DNA from: Thelonectria olida
Lineage: Eukaryota; Ascomycota; Sordariomycetes; Hypocreales; Nectriaceae
Length of the DNA stretch: 64,000 nucleotides
Reading direction: 5' to 3'
Assembly (NCBI GenBank): GCA_020736575.1
Contig: JAGPYM010000038.1
Coordinates: 248,001 to 312,000 of the forward strand
Below, piece by piece: positions 31,339 to 42,699 of the stretch (positions within the stretch are counted from its first letter, which is position 1; every line of letters starts with the position of its first letter). The notes below the pieces were generated by a model, which saw nothing but the letters and a program-made list of their open reading frames with translations, had not been told where the DNA came from and did no database searches. A program made the translations under genes and the position numbers.

Positions 31339-31490
31339 GGTTTTGGTTGCCGAAGGTTGGTTGCCGGAGGTTGGTTGCCGAAGGTTGGTTGCCGAAGGTT
31401 GGTTGCCGAAGGTTGGTTGCCGAAGGTTGGTTGCCGAAGGTTGGTTGCCGAAGGTTAGTTGCCGAAGGTTAGTTGCCGAAGGTTGGTTGT
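31339..31490. repeat. 14-bp minisatellite, about 10 units
   Basis: Unit GGTTGGTTGCCGAA repeated head to tail with few changes (gccgga in one unit; ttagtt in two). The unit is not a multiple of three, so the repetitive peptides read across it change frame and are not credible proteins. It lies about 120 bp from the LINE copy 1 insertion site. Confidence 0.9.
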
Positions 31491-31499
31491 TAAAAATAC

Positions 31500-32183
31500 C
31501 TCTCTGTGGTCCAGTCTATAAGGGAATATGTATCGCCTCTCACTCCTTCTATTTATAATTAATAGCTTACCTAGCCTCGTATTAATATTAAAGGTGTGTT
31601 AACTGTAGTTCTACTGTAATCGCGAAGTCGCTGCTTCCGCCTCCGGAAATGGAGGCTCATTAACCAAGCCACCAGGAGGCGAAGGACCGGAAAGTGGTCC
31701 CGATAGTTACCATCCTCCATATCCGCTCTGATCTATACTAGAAGTTTCTTGGCTTGCATTTACTGTCCCAAGGTCAAAAAAAAAAAAAAGCGAGGGGGTA
31801 AAATAGCACGTTTTGCATCTTGTGGTGGGAAATTTAATAGAAACTCTTATATTTGAGATACTACGTAGAATTTAGCCAACTACGCTCTGCTACTCATGAG
31901 CCGTCCAGGATGGCGGTTCTGAGTGTGAATTTCAAGGTGCTGCCAGCTGCGTAAACTTCGTATCACAGTCCGGACGAGGCATCTTAGGCTTCTCAGATCG
32001 GTCACGGCAATGCCGAAGGAAGTTACTCCTAGTTGAAAACTCACGCCCATTACAGCCATGATCCCAGCACTGCTTGGTTCGATAACGGGTGGGTTTCGTA
32101 CGCTCTCTGTCCTTAAGACCACGATAGACACTTGAGATTATAAATGAGAATCATGAAGGCAAAGTAACATTTAGGTATTTAAC
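31500..32183. other. Intergenic
   Basis: No recognisable gene. A run of 14 A lies near 31777-31790. Otherwise nothing distinctive was seen. Confidence 0.45.
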
Positions 32184-32680
32184 TTACAGTTCTTGAGATA
32201 TTACTTTCGATTTCTCAGTGAAAAAGTGCCGCGAGCTTGAAGATACTTGAGATGATACCCCGGACGGACACGGATGAGGTTGGAAGAAGGGTTGGGCCAC
32301 CCCAGCTGGGAATGAGGAGATCTCAGGCTGAACAATTCCGCCTACTAGATCAAAATGCACGTTTTCGTAAGAATTTGGAAGTGTACTGTGGCGGATGAGT
32401 TTCACAGTTCGTCAAAATAATGAATAAACACCTACTTGAATCCAATTGACCACCACGGAGAGGGGTCAGGCATTGATGCCATTTCATCGAACTGAAGGGT
32501 GAATGGAGTCGTATCAATACTCTCAGAGTTATCACCTTGGATCGAAATTGGGACATCGAGTTCCTGCGCAAGGGGAACAGTAAGATCTTGAGAAAGGTAA
32601 GAAGGCGAGACAAGCTGACGCAATGGCAGCATTTCGCCGTTTGTCATCGTAACAGAACATTCAGAGAAGTTCGATTGCAT
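32184..32680 (-). CDS. Hypothetical protein, two exons
   Basis: ATG at 32680 begins MQSNFSECSVTMTNGEM; exon 1 ends at 32436 before gtaggt. A 50-bp intron (32386-32435, acceptor ccacag) joins codons cleanly to TLPNSYENVHFDLVGGIV, and the frame ends at 32184, giving 148 residues. The product is Ser/Pro-rich with an acidic middle and no signal peptide or membrane helix. I do not recognise it. The join is consistent but could be chance. Confidence 0.35.
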
Positions 32681-32689
32681 GGCGTCTAG

Positions 32690-33649
32690 AATATGTTTGG
32701 ATGGTTTGGTAGTGTCGAGAGTTAGAGAGCTCGAAGAGAGTCAGAAAATGAAGGATGAGGACGTTAGCTTTATAGTCTACGAACGACCACCACAACGCCA
32801 ACCGCGGGCATTGGAGCACACAACTTGGCAGATGAGGCCGCCGGCTCGATGACTTCCCGAGTACGTATGCCCCTGAGCTACATGCCAGAGGATTTCCTAG
32901 TTGGTGAGATGCTCATGATGGTGTGCCTGATACGCCTCCCCTCCTGCTTCCATAAAGGGAGGAGATCTACGGACAACCACCGGTAGAAGGCCTGTTGAGC
33001 TAGGTCATGAAAGAGGCTCATCACACACCCCAAGGCGTTTTGAGCTCAGCCTCGACTTCTAACCATCGGACAAACGGAATGGTGCCAATGCCTTCATGTG
33101 GTTGCAAGGGAGAAGCTCGACACGAGCAATCGAGAGGGATCGATTTTTGAAAATATATCAAGGTGTGGAAAGGAGGCCTCTGCTCCTTTGTCGCTCTATG
33201 ACATCTGTGTACTTGCATCTGCTACATCAACTGGTGTCACGATGCAATGTTAGGGAGTTCTGAGACAGCAAGATCCCCCTGATTTCGTATTATTGAATTC
33301 AAAGAGGGGTCGCGTCGGACGATGTTTCTCTATTTGGATCTGACGGGCCTTGGGGATGGGTGTATCGTGACATGCGGAGGGCTTCGCCCCCACCATGCGA
33401 AGAACAAGGCACACTTCGACGCATGACTTTCGGAACCTTGAGCATCCGGCGATCCTTTGTCAGTGAGCAAGTTATCTATAAAGTCTGATTCACGATAGGA
33501 GTAGGGACCGTTGTGAATGATTTGTTCCAAAGCTTATCCCTCGAACCGTCCCCCCCCTTTGTGGTCCTCGATCACGCTCGGCAGATCATAATACCGATAC
33601 AACAGTCATCGACGGATTCATCCAGCCCACGGCACGCTAGTTCAAACAC
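32690..33649. other. Intergenic, upstream of the sirtuin gene
   Basis: No gene recognised. Contains presumed promoters of the minus-strand hypothetical gene and the plus-strand sirtuin gene. Confidence 0.45.
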
Positions 33650-34716
33650 ATGATAATGCAACACGTTACTTTGAACTCTCACAGTTGCCTGCAAGACATC
33701 GCCGACATGTTGGAAGAGGCAAGGAAGGTGGTTGTTATGACTGGGGCAGGGATAAGTACCTCAGCCGGCATACCAGTAAGTATTTTTTAATGATATTGAC
33801 TTGCCCAACTTCGATGATTAATGTGAAATAGGACTTTCGGTCGAAGAATGGACTTTATACAACAGCCGGAGTGTTCCTCAGAACTCCTAAGCCTGGGTAT
33901 CGGGGACGCCCGCCCAATGCTCAAGACATGTTCGAGTCTAGAGTATTTTCTGATGAGCACTTACGGCCGGCGTTTTACGAACTATGTACCCGACTACGGA
34001 ATGAAGCAAAGAAATGTGAGCCAACAAAAACACACGAGTTTATTGGGCGCCTGCGGGATCTTAACAAACTCGCGCGGGTTTACACACAGAACATCGATCG
34101 CCTCGAAGAGAAGGTCGGCCTGTCGACTAACATCAACAAGGGTTTAGGGACTGAAAATAAGAGGAAGCAGGACCAGATCGAGTGTGTGGCCCTCCATGGG
34201 ACTTTGCATGAACTGCGGTGTTCCCTTTGCGGGCTGCAGGCCAGTTGGGACACTGATTCCCGAGAGAGCTGCACCTTGTCAGGGCTCGCGCCGCCCTGCC
34301 CTTATTGTGCTAATAGCATTACCGCAAGAGTGGCCTTGGGGAAGCGAAAGACCAGACCTGGCTATCTCCGACCCGACATAGTTCTTTATGGCGAAGAGCA
34401 TCCCCGGTCCGAGTTGATTTCCACTATTACAGAGTATGACATATCCAAAGAGCCTGACCTTCTGCTCATCCTTGGGACTAGCCTCAAGGTACATGGATTC
34501 AAGGTCATCGTCAAGGAGTTTGCCAAGGCTGTTCACTGCAATGGAGGAAAGGTCATTCTCGTCAACAAAACGAATCCTGGGAAGCTTTGGGCCGGGGTCA
34601 TAGACTACTGGGTCGAGTGGGACTGTGATGCTTGGGTTGTTGACATGAAAGGGAGGAAGCCATCAATGTGGTCGAAAAGAAAACGCTATCACCTGGGAAA
34701 TGAATGTCAAGTCTAG
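33650..34716 (+). CDS. Sirtuin, NAD-dependent deacetylase, Hst3/Hst4-like
   Basis: Two exons: 33650-33775 and 33832-34716, with a 56-bp intron (gtaagt..atag) inside the signature GAGISTSAGIP/DFRSKNGLY; total 336 residues. Also visible are the NAD-binding YTQNIDRLE, the catalytic His in VALHGTLHELR, the zinc ligands CSLC ... CPYC, and GTSLKVHGFKVIVKEFAKAV, which is characteristic of the Hst3/Hst4 branch. In yeasts that branch removes acetyl from histone H3 Lys56 in the nucleus and guards genome stability and silencing. The protein is shorter than many Hst3/4 proteins and lacks long extensions. It appears intact. Whether it is the principal Hst4 of the genome or an extra copy cannot be told. 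Confidence 0.88.
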
Positions 34717-34860
34717 GTCTAGGTTAGAAACCCGGAATGTACACATTCTTGCAAGGAATTCGTCCTCAGTGCATGATTGATTTTAGAAATTAACAAGGTA
34801 GTTTTTCGACTAGAGGAGGTCGTTGTCCAACGCCACGTTCTATTAGATAATGTCGGATAA

Positions 34861-34895
34861 AAGGGGCAGGTCCAGCCAATGTGACTAAGAGGGGT
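34861..34895. repeat. Short dispersed repeat, possible LTR scrap
   Basis: aaggggcaggtc.agcc...tgactaag is shared with 44841-44875 in the same orientation, where it lies upstream of a gypsy gag relic. Likely fragments of the same LTR family, but too short to define ends. Confidence 0.4.
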
Positions 34896-34929
34896 TGAAG
34901 GGGGCTTCAGTTGGAGACCCAGGCTCTTT

Positions 34930-37505
34930 GCGTTTTGGGAAGAACTCAGGCCCCCATCCTGTCGAGTCTGAGATTTAACCCTAGGAGACTTTTCGTGATA
35001 AACAGAGACCTTAGCCCGTACGATATGGCCTACACTACTGGTCAGAATCTGCTAAAAGTTTATGCATCAGAGAGCCAACCTGTACTGTCTCTGTCGTCAG
35101 TTGGATTCGGGTCATTGTCCATCGGGTCAGACGTGTCCACCGGAGGAGTAGTATTATGCTTTTCGAGAGGCATGTGTTTCGAATTCATTTGTTCGTTCTC
35201 AGGATGAGAGAGATTATCGCCAAAAATAGGAGAAGACATTGTTTGTTAAACGTGGGAGGTCTGAGGGAAGTATTGAGTAGTGGTGGGAGACGATCAGAAG
35301 CAATGGGTTAATAGCGTGGATTTATATTCTCCTGGCTCGGCGTTGAGCTCCCGAACAAACCCCTGTGTAAAACAGGGTAGCATGCATTAAGATAGCTAGC
35401 TATACACAAGTTATTCCGGGAATCAAGAAGGGGCATATCCAGGCATCATACAGATCCGGAGAGGGACATGTGCCCTATACGGATAGGATTCCGACTGACG
35501 GCGCAACTTGATACTACGAGGTAGCTCTAGGTCCAAGTGGTACATGGGGATGCCCCCTGATTCGAAGGAGCGGATCAATGTAATATTAGATGTCATGCGA
35601 ACCCTGAAATGCAGACACATTAATAGAACTTCATGGATGAGGATTTGCGCCCCCTGGTCCAACAACCTGGATCTTTCGAGCCCAAGACAGTTCTATACTT
35701 GTCTATCTCAATATTGTAATTCCGAATCCTCCAGAGAAGAGAATAAACGCCGCGTCTCTGAGACAATGGAAGTGGCGGTGTTTGCCAGGGGTCGGTTGTT
35801 GGTCGGGCAAGAGATCTCGGGATAGCCGGTCGAAGGAGGCACGAAGGCTGTGAGCCGAAGCCGATGACGCCTTTGCCAGTATCAGAGACACCCTTGTTAA
35901 CATGTCGAGGTTAATGGCGTAGTGAAGCCAGGGGCAATATTGTCGTAAGATTGCTCACATGAGCCCATTGTCTCTAAAGGGTGCTTCCTCATGCGTACCT
36001 CTCCTCTTTGTCCCAGGACCCCGCAGGAGGTGGGCATCCATTGCTACTTCGTTGATACAAAGATGCACAGCCAGGCAGCTGTCGACCTTGGAAGAGGCTT
36101 TGTCCTTTCGTTAGGGGTTAACCTTATATGAGATGACTCATGCGGGGTGAAACCATCCCTCCGCTTGTTCCTGAATACTACCCATCTTCGGCATCATTCA
36201 TGCATCCCCTGGTCAGGTGTTTGCTTTCGGCCTCTTTGCTGAATCCGTATTGTGCCACCGTTCCGTTGCGAACGTGGAAATTCAACCGATGTGGTCGTCA
36301 CCGGCCTCCTTGACAGTCAGCTAATCCGGTACTTACTTCCTGTTGTGTATATATTGGAATCATACTAATGGAGTGGCCCATGGCATCTTCGACGTCTCTC
36401 CCGAATCGGCGAAATTGGTCTCCGGATGGCCAAACTAACTAGTGCTTGTGCTTCTTTGGACAACGGTACAGGACCTGACCTTCCACTTCGTGGTCAGAAT
36501 CAAATGAAATAAAAACACACTTAACTACTGAATTCATGTGAGGCAAATGACTTGATCCTAACCATTGTGAAGGTAGACAAGAAGTGGGCTTCGCTCATGT
36601 GGTCCATTTTCTTGTCCTGCAGGGTTCCGTTATCGATCAGTTCTAACTGTCCAACGCCTGGAATAGCTTATCCCAATCTTGTGAACTAAAAGCACAAACT
36701 TCTTCCACTGAGGGAAACCCCACGAACTCCCCCTCAGCATCCAAGAATCTATTTTGTGTTTGCCCTTTGTCCTTCGTGCTCTCAACCAAAAGACACCTCA
36801 AACCCCCTTTATAAAACATGGTCAGTCGCTAAACACCAAACTCCCATGGTGAACTCACGCTGTGTATACTTCTTCTTCTTTCTCACTTTATGGCTCGACT
36901 GCCCTGCCCTAGCGAGCAATGCATTCCACGACCCTGCTTCTTTGACTTTCCAAGTGGGTGTTGTCGCACGATGCGGCCTGTTCTTCTTCCGACTCGTGTA
37001 TGTGATCGCCGGAGAGGTAGGATGTGTTAGATCTGACTGTGCTCCATCAAGATGTCTCGAAGGGTCATGATGCCCAGCAAAGTTTGCCTGTTCCATGGCG
37101 GTAGAGGAGAACATTCCCAACAGAAGAGGGCGGGAGAGGAAGATGAGAATGAAGAGGAAAGGAATTCTCAGTCCCAGAGGGGCGCCAGCGTAGGCATTAT
37201 ATACTCACGGGGTGGCGGTGTAATCTAACCTTGTATCTAAATATGGTACACTGCTGCTTCAGATTTCGTCACACTGGGAACCTCTCAAGTTACAAAGGTG
37301 GGTGAATTAATCGTCTTACTATCATCTCCCGATTCAGGATGCTTCCGTCCTGTGCATGAGCTAGCTGCGTTTCAAACTGCTCACCTTCTCTTGATAGCTT
37401 ACAACAGCTGTTGTCCATTGTTCTTGGTTAGGCAGTGGGTTCGCCTCGTTTGAACAATATAGTGAATGTATTCTTATGTGTGTATTTTTGAATTCTGCAA
37501 ATTCT
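34930..37505. other. 2.6 kb without a recognisable gene
   Basis: Several frames of 60-105 codons on both strands, none with a domain, splice structure or composition that convinces me. It separates the sirtuin gene from the 3' end of the DUF3435 gene. Confidence 0.45.
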
Positions 37506-37509
37506 ATAT

Positions 37510-40103
37510 TTACATGAGAATGATCGACGCCGGATAATGGTCTCCATGCTCGCGAGCTGCATGGTTGGCAAAGTGTTGGTCAGTTCCGAGAATTGCCCGA
37601 CAATCGCCATAGGGGCAGTTAAACGGCATTTCGATCCTCCGAAGATGCTGAGAACGAATATGCCTTGCCAGACTATCGACGCGCCATTTCCTTTGCCGCT
37701 GCTCCTCACCGACTTCTAAATCTCTCCATCTGCAAAAGGGACATGTCCGTGAAGCTCCCTGCGAACCTGCGGTTTTTGGAACCGTCACACCTGTAGCGGT
37801 GTCGTGTTTCACTTCCAATTCTAGCTGAGAAGAGCTATGGGGCTGATCATTGATGGGTTGCGTTGAGGCTTGCGAATCGGCTTTCACGGACTTGCGTGCG
37901 GCCTGAGGGCGACGTGGACTTTCCCGCCGCTTGCAGAGGCGTGTAAGTGCCGGGATGAGTTTCATTCGAAGTTTGAAAAGCTCCTCTCTGCTGCTCACCT
38001 CAGCGGCTTGAGAGAACAAGCGCGCCACTTCAGCTCTTTCCTCAAGCTCATACTGGATTGTCGACGGTGCCAATAATTCGGACGGCTTGATGCCTTGTAA
38101 CTGCTGGTCGATTTCCTTGGCGTATATTGTCTCGTGAAACTCCGAGATAGCGCGTTCAAGACGTTTCGCCGATAACGTCTTCCTCAAGCTCTCAACTCTC
38201 TTCCGATATTTCTCATATTGCTTAGCAACACCGGCCTCTCTTGCAGCTGTATAGGATGGATAACCTTGCTTCTTGAATCTTGCCATGGCTTGGGATCGTT
38301 TCCGCAGATACTTAACTAATTTGGGATCATTAGAAATCTCGTCTTTTTGCTGTTCAGTCAATTTGGTTGGCGCATTCCCATGGCGGACGAGCCGGCTCAT
38401 CAAATTGACAAAATCAGTCTGCGGGTCGCTCCCGAAGGCAATGGCTTGGGTGTCTGCACCAATGAAATCGGTCATGTAATATCGCACATAAGTAGACGAG
38501 TCTCCTAGCCGGTGACCCATGGCCTTGTTCCGTTCCTCGGGGGTGAGCGCCTCTGTAAACGGTTAGTAGAGTTCAGTTATTGGCAAAGCTCCCTCCTTAC
38601 CATTTAGCTTTTTACCAGAACCACGGCGAATGTCATAGAACTCGAGCCTCTTAGCATAGCCCAAGGCTCGACCAAGGCGTATCAAATCGCCCCTTGTTTT
38701 ACAATACTTCAGAGCCTTCTCGAGAGACACTTTCAAGCCATCGACATCGCGGAAAATCGGTCGTCCTCTCCATTCCTCTTTCCATGGTATTTTCAACCGA
38801 TCCGTATGCGCCGGAACAACCATCTCATAGATTTGTTCAGGACTGGAAAACTCATTGAGAAATGCCCCATCGGCAAACGCTAAAGACAGCATGTGGAGTA
38901 TAGGATCATGCAGAAGTGTGTCTTCTTCGTGGAAGCCGAAAACCTTCTTTTCGGATACTCCCGCTGACTTCTTGACGTGCACCAAATTCACCACCAAACC
39001 AAGACGAGAGCGCTTTCCCCCACGTCCCGGAGGCAAAAGCTGAAACTCGATATCCTCATATAGGACTTTTCCGATGAGGGCATCAGGCCGGGTGGTGGTA
39101 GCGCCAGCAATAATTAGAATCAACGCGAGCTGCACACGGAGTCTTTCATGAGCATACACGTGATCATCGCGCACGTAATGATAGTGAAGAATCAAGTCCA
39201 AGTCCTCAACAAAAAGTCCAGACTTCTCTTTTTTGGATGTATCCAGATCGAATTGAGGCGTAAGTGTAGCATGAATCCACTAGCAATATCGATTAGTTCT
39301 GAGAGGACTATAATAATAAATAGAAACTGACATTACCGATGTCATAAAGTACGCCGCCATCCATCCATCGAGCTGTCTTCACAGCATATACCATACTGAT
39401 GACATTCCAGTAGGTCATGATAGAGGATTCTTTCTTGATTCTGGAGTGTTTTACTCTCCAATGCAAATAGGCTTTGAAAATAGACGCCTTGCATGCTTTT
39501 AGCGACTCAATGGGGTCTCGTTTAGTCGCCTTGCAAAACCTATCTCACAGTTTAGAGTCAGTCCAGATTCTCCTAGAGGTTAAGAGGAGTGCCATACTTG
39601 TTCCATCTTTCTTCTTCCGGGTACGTCATTTTCTTCGTATTTTCGTCATGGTTCGCCATTGTCGGTCCCTCTGCTTCATAGTGATCAATCAAGCCGTTGT
39701 AGTATTCGGCTACTTCATTCGAATCTTGTTCGGCGCTGGCATACCCAGAGTCCATATCCGAGTCTGAACTAGAACCGGAGTGGAAGTCGGAGTCTGAGGC
39801 CTCATCGGATCCATCAACTGACATAAGTGAATTCCTCTGTTTCTTTTTAGAACCTGGATGAGCATTCCATGAGGGTTTCCGGAAGGAATCACCATAGTTA
39901 CTCTCAGACTCAGGCTCACTGCCATCCGAGTACTCGAATACCAAGTCCTGGGCATCATGTGTTGCGTCTGTACGGTTCTGCCCAACTTGGGCTTGACTGC
40001 ATGTTTTTTGGATGGATGTTGAATGATTTCCGGTCGAAGCTCTAATACGAGGTATGTTGCGTCGTTGCATTGCCCGTCTGGGGAGGTTGGAGGTTCGAGC
40101 CAT
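37510..40103 (-). CDS. DUF3435 tyrosine recombinase with C2H2 fingers (Starship captain-like)
   Basis: Four exons join without a frame error into 811 residues: 39598-40103, 39332-39539, 38601-39279 and 37510-38552 (all introns gt..ag). The N-terminal 150 residues are acidic and Ser-rich. Then come the DUF3435 landmarks: WNKFCKATKRDPIESL, SSIMTYWNVISMVY and LRVQLALILIIAGATTTRPD. Candidate recombinase residues are Arg in TTTRPDAL, Arg in FYDIRRGSGKKLN, His in AMGHRLGDSS and a Tyr in STYVRYYM. The C terminus has two C2H2-type fingers (CPFCRW...H...H; CPYGDC...H...H). DUF3435 proteins include the captains that move giant Starship elements, where the captain is the first gene and points inward; here that would mean an element extending leftwards from the 40-41 kb region. 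Domain assignment is by eye; mobility is inference. Confidence 0.8.
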
Positions 40104-40494
40104 GATGATAGTTCAGTAGCTCATCATCAAGCATCGCAGGTCATGGATACAATAGATGGATGTGAGAGAGAATATGAGAGAGAGAAGAGCAGGACAAACG
40201 GGAGTAAAACAATAAGAGATAAAGTTCAGGCGGGGGGGGAGAATGGTTCAGGATTATGGCGCAGGGGTCGGCTGAGGGAATGAAGGTTCATGGGATGGCT
40301 TGCCTCACCCACAAGGATGAACCAGGCCCTGGCGCCCCTCGCAGAGCAGAGCACGGCTGGTATCACACGTTCAACACTTGCTGATATGTGCTGTGGCAAT
40401 AGAGGACAGGTTGATATTACTGAACAACCATAGCTCTATAACTCTGCCCATAAGCAATTCAATGCGTCGTCTGGGTTGGACTGTTGTCTGACAT

Positions 40495-40690
40495 GAATGG
40501 GGATAACAATTGGGACAAGAATCGGGACGAGTAGTGAGGGAGGCATGATATGGGACCTATACTAAAGAGGTAGGCGGTCAGGATGGGGACAAGTTCTGGG
40601 ACACCCCAATTGCGTAATTCTACGAATCGAGTAGGCGGTCAGAGCTGGGACAAGTTTTGGGGTCCTATTAATTGGGTAGGCGGTGAGTGT
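40495..40690. repeat. Cluster of related short repeats upstream of the DUF3435 gene
   Basis: gtaggcggt(c/g)ag occurs three times (near 40570, 40630 and 40676), twice followed by gggacaagtt and tgggg or tggga; gggacaag/gggacgag also occurs near 40513-40530. Spacing is about 50-60 bp. It could be part of a DNA-transposon or Starship end, or a decayed minisatellite. Confidence 0.6.
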
Positions 40691-40829
40691 TGAATCTGCT
40701 TTAGGAAATTGGTAAGCTTGGCTTATGCAAGGATGCCTTACAGCATGGGCCTGAGAACGTGGAGAAGCCGCCAAATCTGGCAGCAATGACCTGCTAAAAT
40801 GGGCGGCATTTTCGCATGGAATCACTTAC

Positions 40830-41035
40830 TATTAGTAATAATAAGAAAGAAAGTAAAATAATTAAAAAGTTAGGGTTTTAAATAGAATATATAATATTAA
40901 AAAAAGAGGGAATTTAAAAAAGAGATATAATTAAAATTAAAAAGGAAAGAGAATTAAAGAAAGAGTAATAGGGAGTAAATATAAAAGTAGAAAAAAAGAA
41001 AAATATAAATAAAAAGTAATCGCAGACACGCTATT
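40830..41035. other. AT-rich, purine-skewed block
   Basis: About 200 bp consisting almost only of A, T and G on this strand, with long AAAGA-type runs. No gene. It lies between the DUF3435 upstream repeats and the solo LTR. Confidence 0.6.
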
Positions 41036-41354
41036 ATAATCTAAGCCCCACCTACTGTCTAGCTCGTGCGTTTTACATACAAGATGAGGCGAAAAGAAAG
41101 AAAGAAGGAAAGGACAGCTAATCCTCCAACAAAATAGACTGAATGGTCACTCGAGCAACAGTGCTTGGACCGGCAGGCGGGCAAGGCAATGTGAACGGCC
41201 TCTAGTAACTGTATTTCCAGCTATCTAGTCCAGGATGCTATTTACATCAAAGATAAAGACGAAAGAAAGAAGTTCCTAAGTGCCCCTGAGCTGTGCAAAG
41301 GTTTCTGGTCCCTGGCGCGCACAGGCCTAGTAGGTCTTGCGGCACAGCCGCAAG

Positions 41355-41704
41355 TGTAACGGTCAGGTCGATCTCCAACAGGTAGACTAGACTGTTCTAG
41401 GTTTATGTTGGCAGAGAGGACAGGACGTTAAGGTCTGAGCAGTGCGCAAAGGTAAACAAGTGGGTTGTTACGTCTGGTAATGTGCTCAAAGTAGATGAGT
41501 GTAACCAAGTTGTATTGAAAGCTGAAGTAGCTGTAATCTATCTAAGGTGCTAAATGAATGTGTTTATATACTAAGGTGGTTCCGTGAGGATCACGGTTGT
41601 TCTTGGATCGTAACGATCCCTTGGGAGCGTGATCCACTCGTGATTGGTGAGAAATTTGTGGGGGTGGTTTTTGACACGTGACTGGGACGGCACGGTTCGT
41701 GACA
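41355..41704. repeat. Solo LTR with 5-bp target duplication
   Basis: A 350-bp unit starting TGTAACGG and ending GTTCGTGACA (TG..CA with a short inverted end) is flanked by gcaag on both sides (41350-41354 and 41705-41709). No internal retrotransposon sequence is present, so this is what remains after recombination between two LTRs. It lies 31 bp from the stop codon of the Kunitz-like gene. Its family is not identified. Confidence 0.75.
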
Positions 41705-41735
41705 GCAAGGATATGGGCCCCGGCCCATTACCTTG

Positions 41736-42323
41736 CTAAGAAGCGTAAGCTATATACGATAGAATAGCCAACTGTGCAGCACATTGATGGTCGCCAGCAG
41801 TTAGACGAATATTATCAACGCTAACTGAATGCTCGCAGAAGCGGTCACTATATCCGTTGATATGAAGGGTATTGCCGTTGCAGTCGAATGAAGATTCTTC
41901 ATGGATTTGGACAAAATTTCCATTGCCCGCGCATCCGGAGTATTGAAAAATACGGCACGACGTGGTCACCGGATCGTAGTAATATTTGTTAGAACCAGCA
42001 AGGGGCTGCCCGCCGCAACCTCCACCGGGTTTCTGACACAGAGGTTGCGTGGTTCCACTGCAGTTGCTATTGCGTTTCTGCTTCTTGTTGTCGTCGGGGT
42101 CACCTCCAGGGACTGCTAGCTTTAAGAAGCTACTATTATCGCCGAGGCAGGCCTCCTGGTCCTTGATCCAAGTGCTGTTAATAGTACGTATCATCCGTCG
42201 ACCGCCTATTTCCCAGCACTCGTGAGACTGTAAGTCTGTACGGCTTCTATCCGGAATAACACTGCCTACTGCCATGGCGACGAAATAGGACTGGAGGATG
42301 GAAATAGGAATTAAAGAATGCAT
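41736..42323 (-). CDS. Secreted cysteine-rich protein with Kunitz/BPTI-like domain
   Basis: An intact 195-residue frame. The N terminus (to about residue 24) is hydrophobic and looks like a signal peptide. A dibasic K83-R84 (KKQKR) may be a Kex2-type cut separating a pro-region from the mature part. Ten cysteines: 36, 59, 88, 96, 103, 123, 131, 148, 163 and 181. The segment YYYDPVTTSCRIFQYSGCAG matches the core of Kunitz inhibitors (aromatic strand, C-x7-C with F-x-Y-x-G-C and then G-N), while the outer Cys spacings are wider than in BPTI. Such proteins inhibit serine proteases; an inhibitor or effector role here is inference. The gene is rare enough in fungi to merit a check. Confidence 0.68.
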   Translation of the reverse strand: MHSLIPISILQSYFVAMAVGSVIPDRSRTDLQSHECWEIGGRRMIRTINSTWIKDQEACLGDNSSFLKLAVPGGDPDDNKKQKRNSNCSGTTQPLCQKPGGGCGGQPLAGSNKYYYDPVTTSCRIFQYSGCAGNGNFVQIHEESSFDCNGNTLHINGYSDRFCEHSVSVDNIRLTAGDHQCAAQLAILSYIAYAS

Positions 42324-42599
42324 TTTGGCGTTGATTGTTGCAGGATACTTAAGATGGCATTAAGAGTTTAAGAACCGTTGGTGAAAAAGTCAAGAGGATA
42401 ACTTCGGTCCTATGCGGAATATATACCTAACCTATTCTATTTGCTTAGAGAGTACTATTACAAATCTTTACTATCTCTACCCTATTAATCTAATAAGCTT
42501 CCGAGGAGCTAACACGAAAATGAACACTAGATCTTGATCCACACTAAAATAGCTCGGTAGATACTTCCAGATCCAGAATTAGGTTACTTTTATCGCAGC

Positions 42600-42690
42600 G
42601 CTCCTCGGCGGAGTCGGCGAAATCGGCAGTGTCAGCAAAGTGAGCAGAGTTAACGGAGTCGGCGAAGTCGGCGAAGTCGGCGAAAATTTA
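42600..42690. repeat. Short tandem repeat, 9-bp unit
   Basis: Degenerate to exact copies of ggcgaagtc (three exact near 42660-42682, diverged copies to the left). No coding frame of note runs across it. Confidence 0.75.
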
Positions 42691-42699
42691 GATAACTAC

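Noticed and set aside
31250..31558. Frame with repeated GWLPKVGCRRLVAE-like peptides
   Set aside because: An artefact of the 14-bp minisatellite, whose unit length cycles through all frames.
34911..37120. Frames at 34911-35207, 35423-35825 and 36756-37120
   Set aside because: No domain, no splice structure and overlapping frames on both strands; treated as non-coding.
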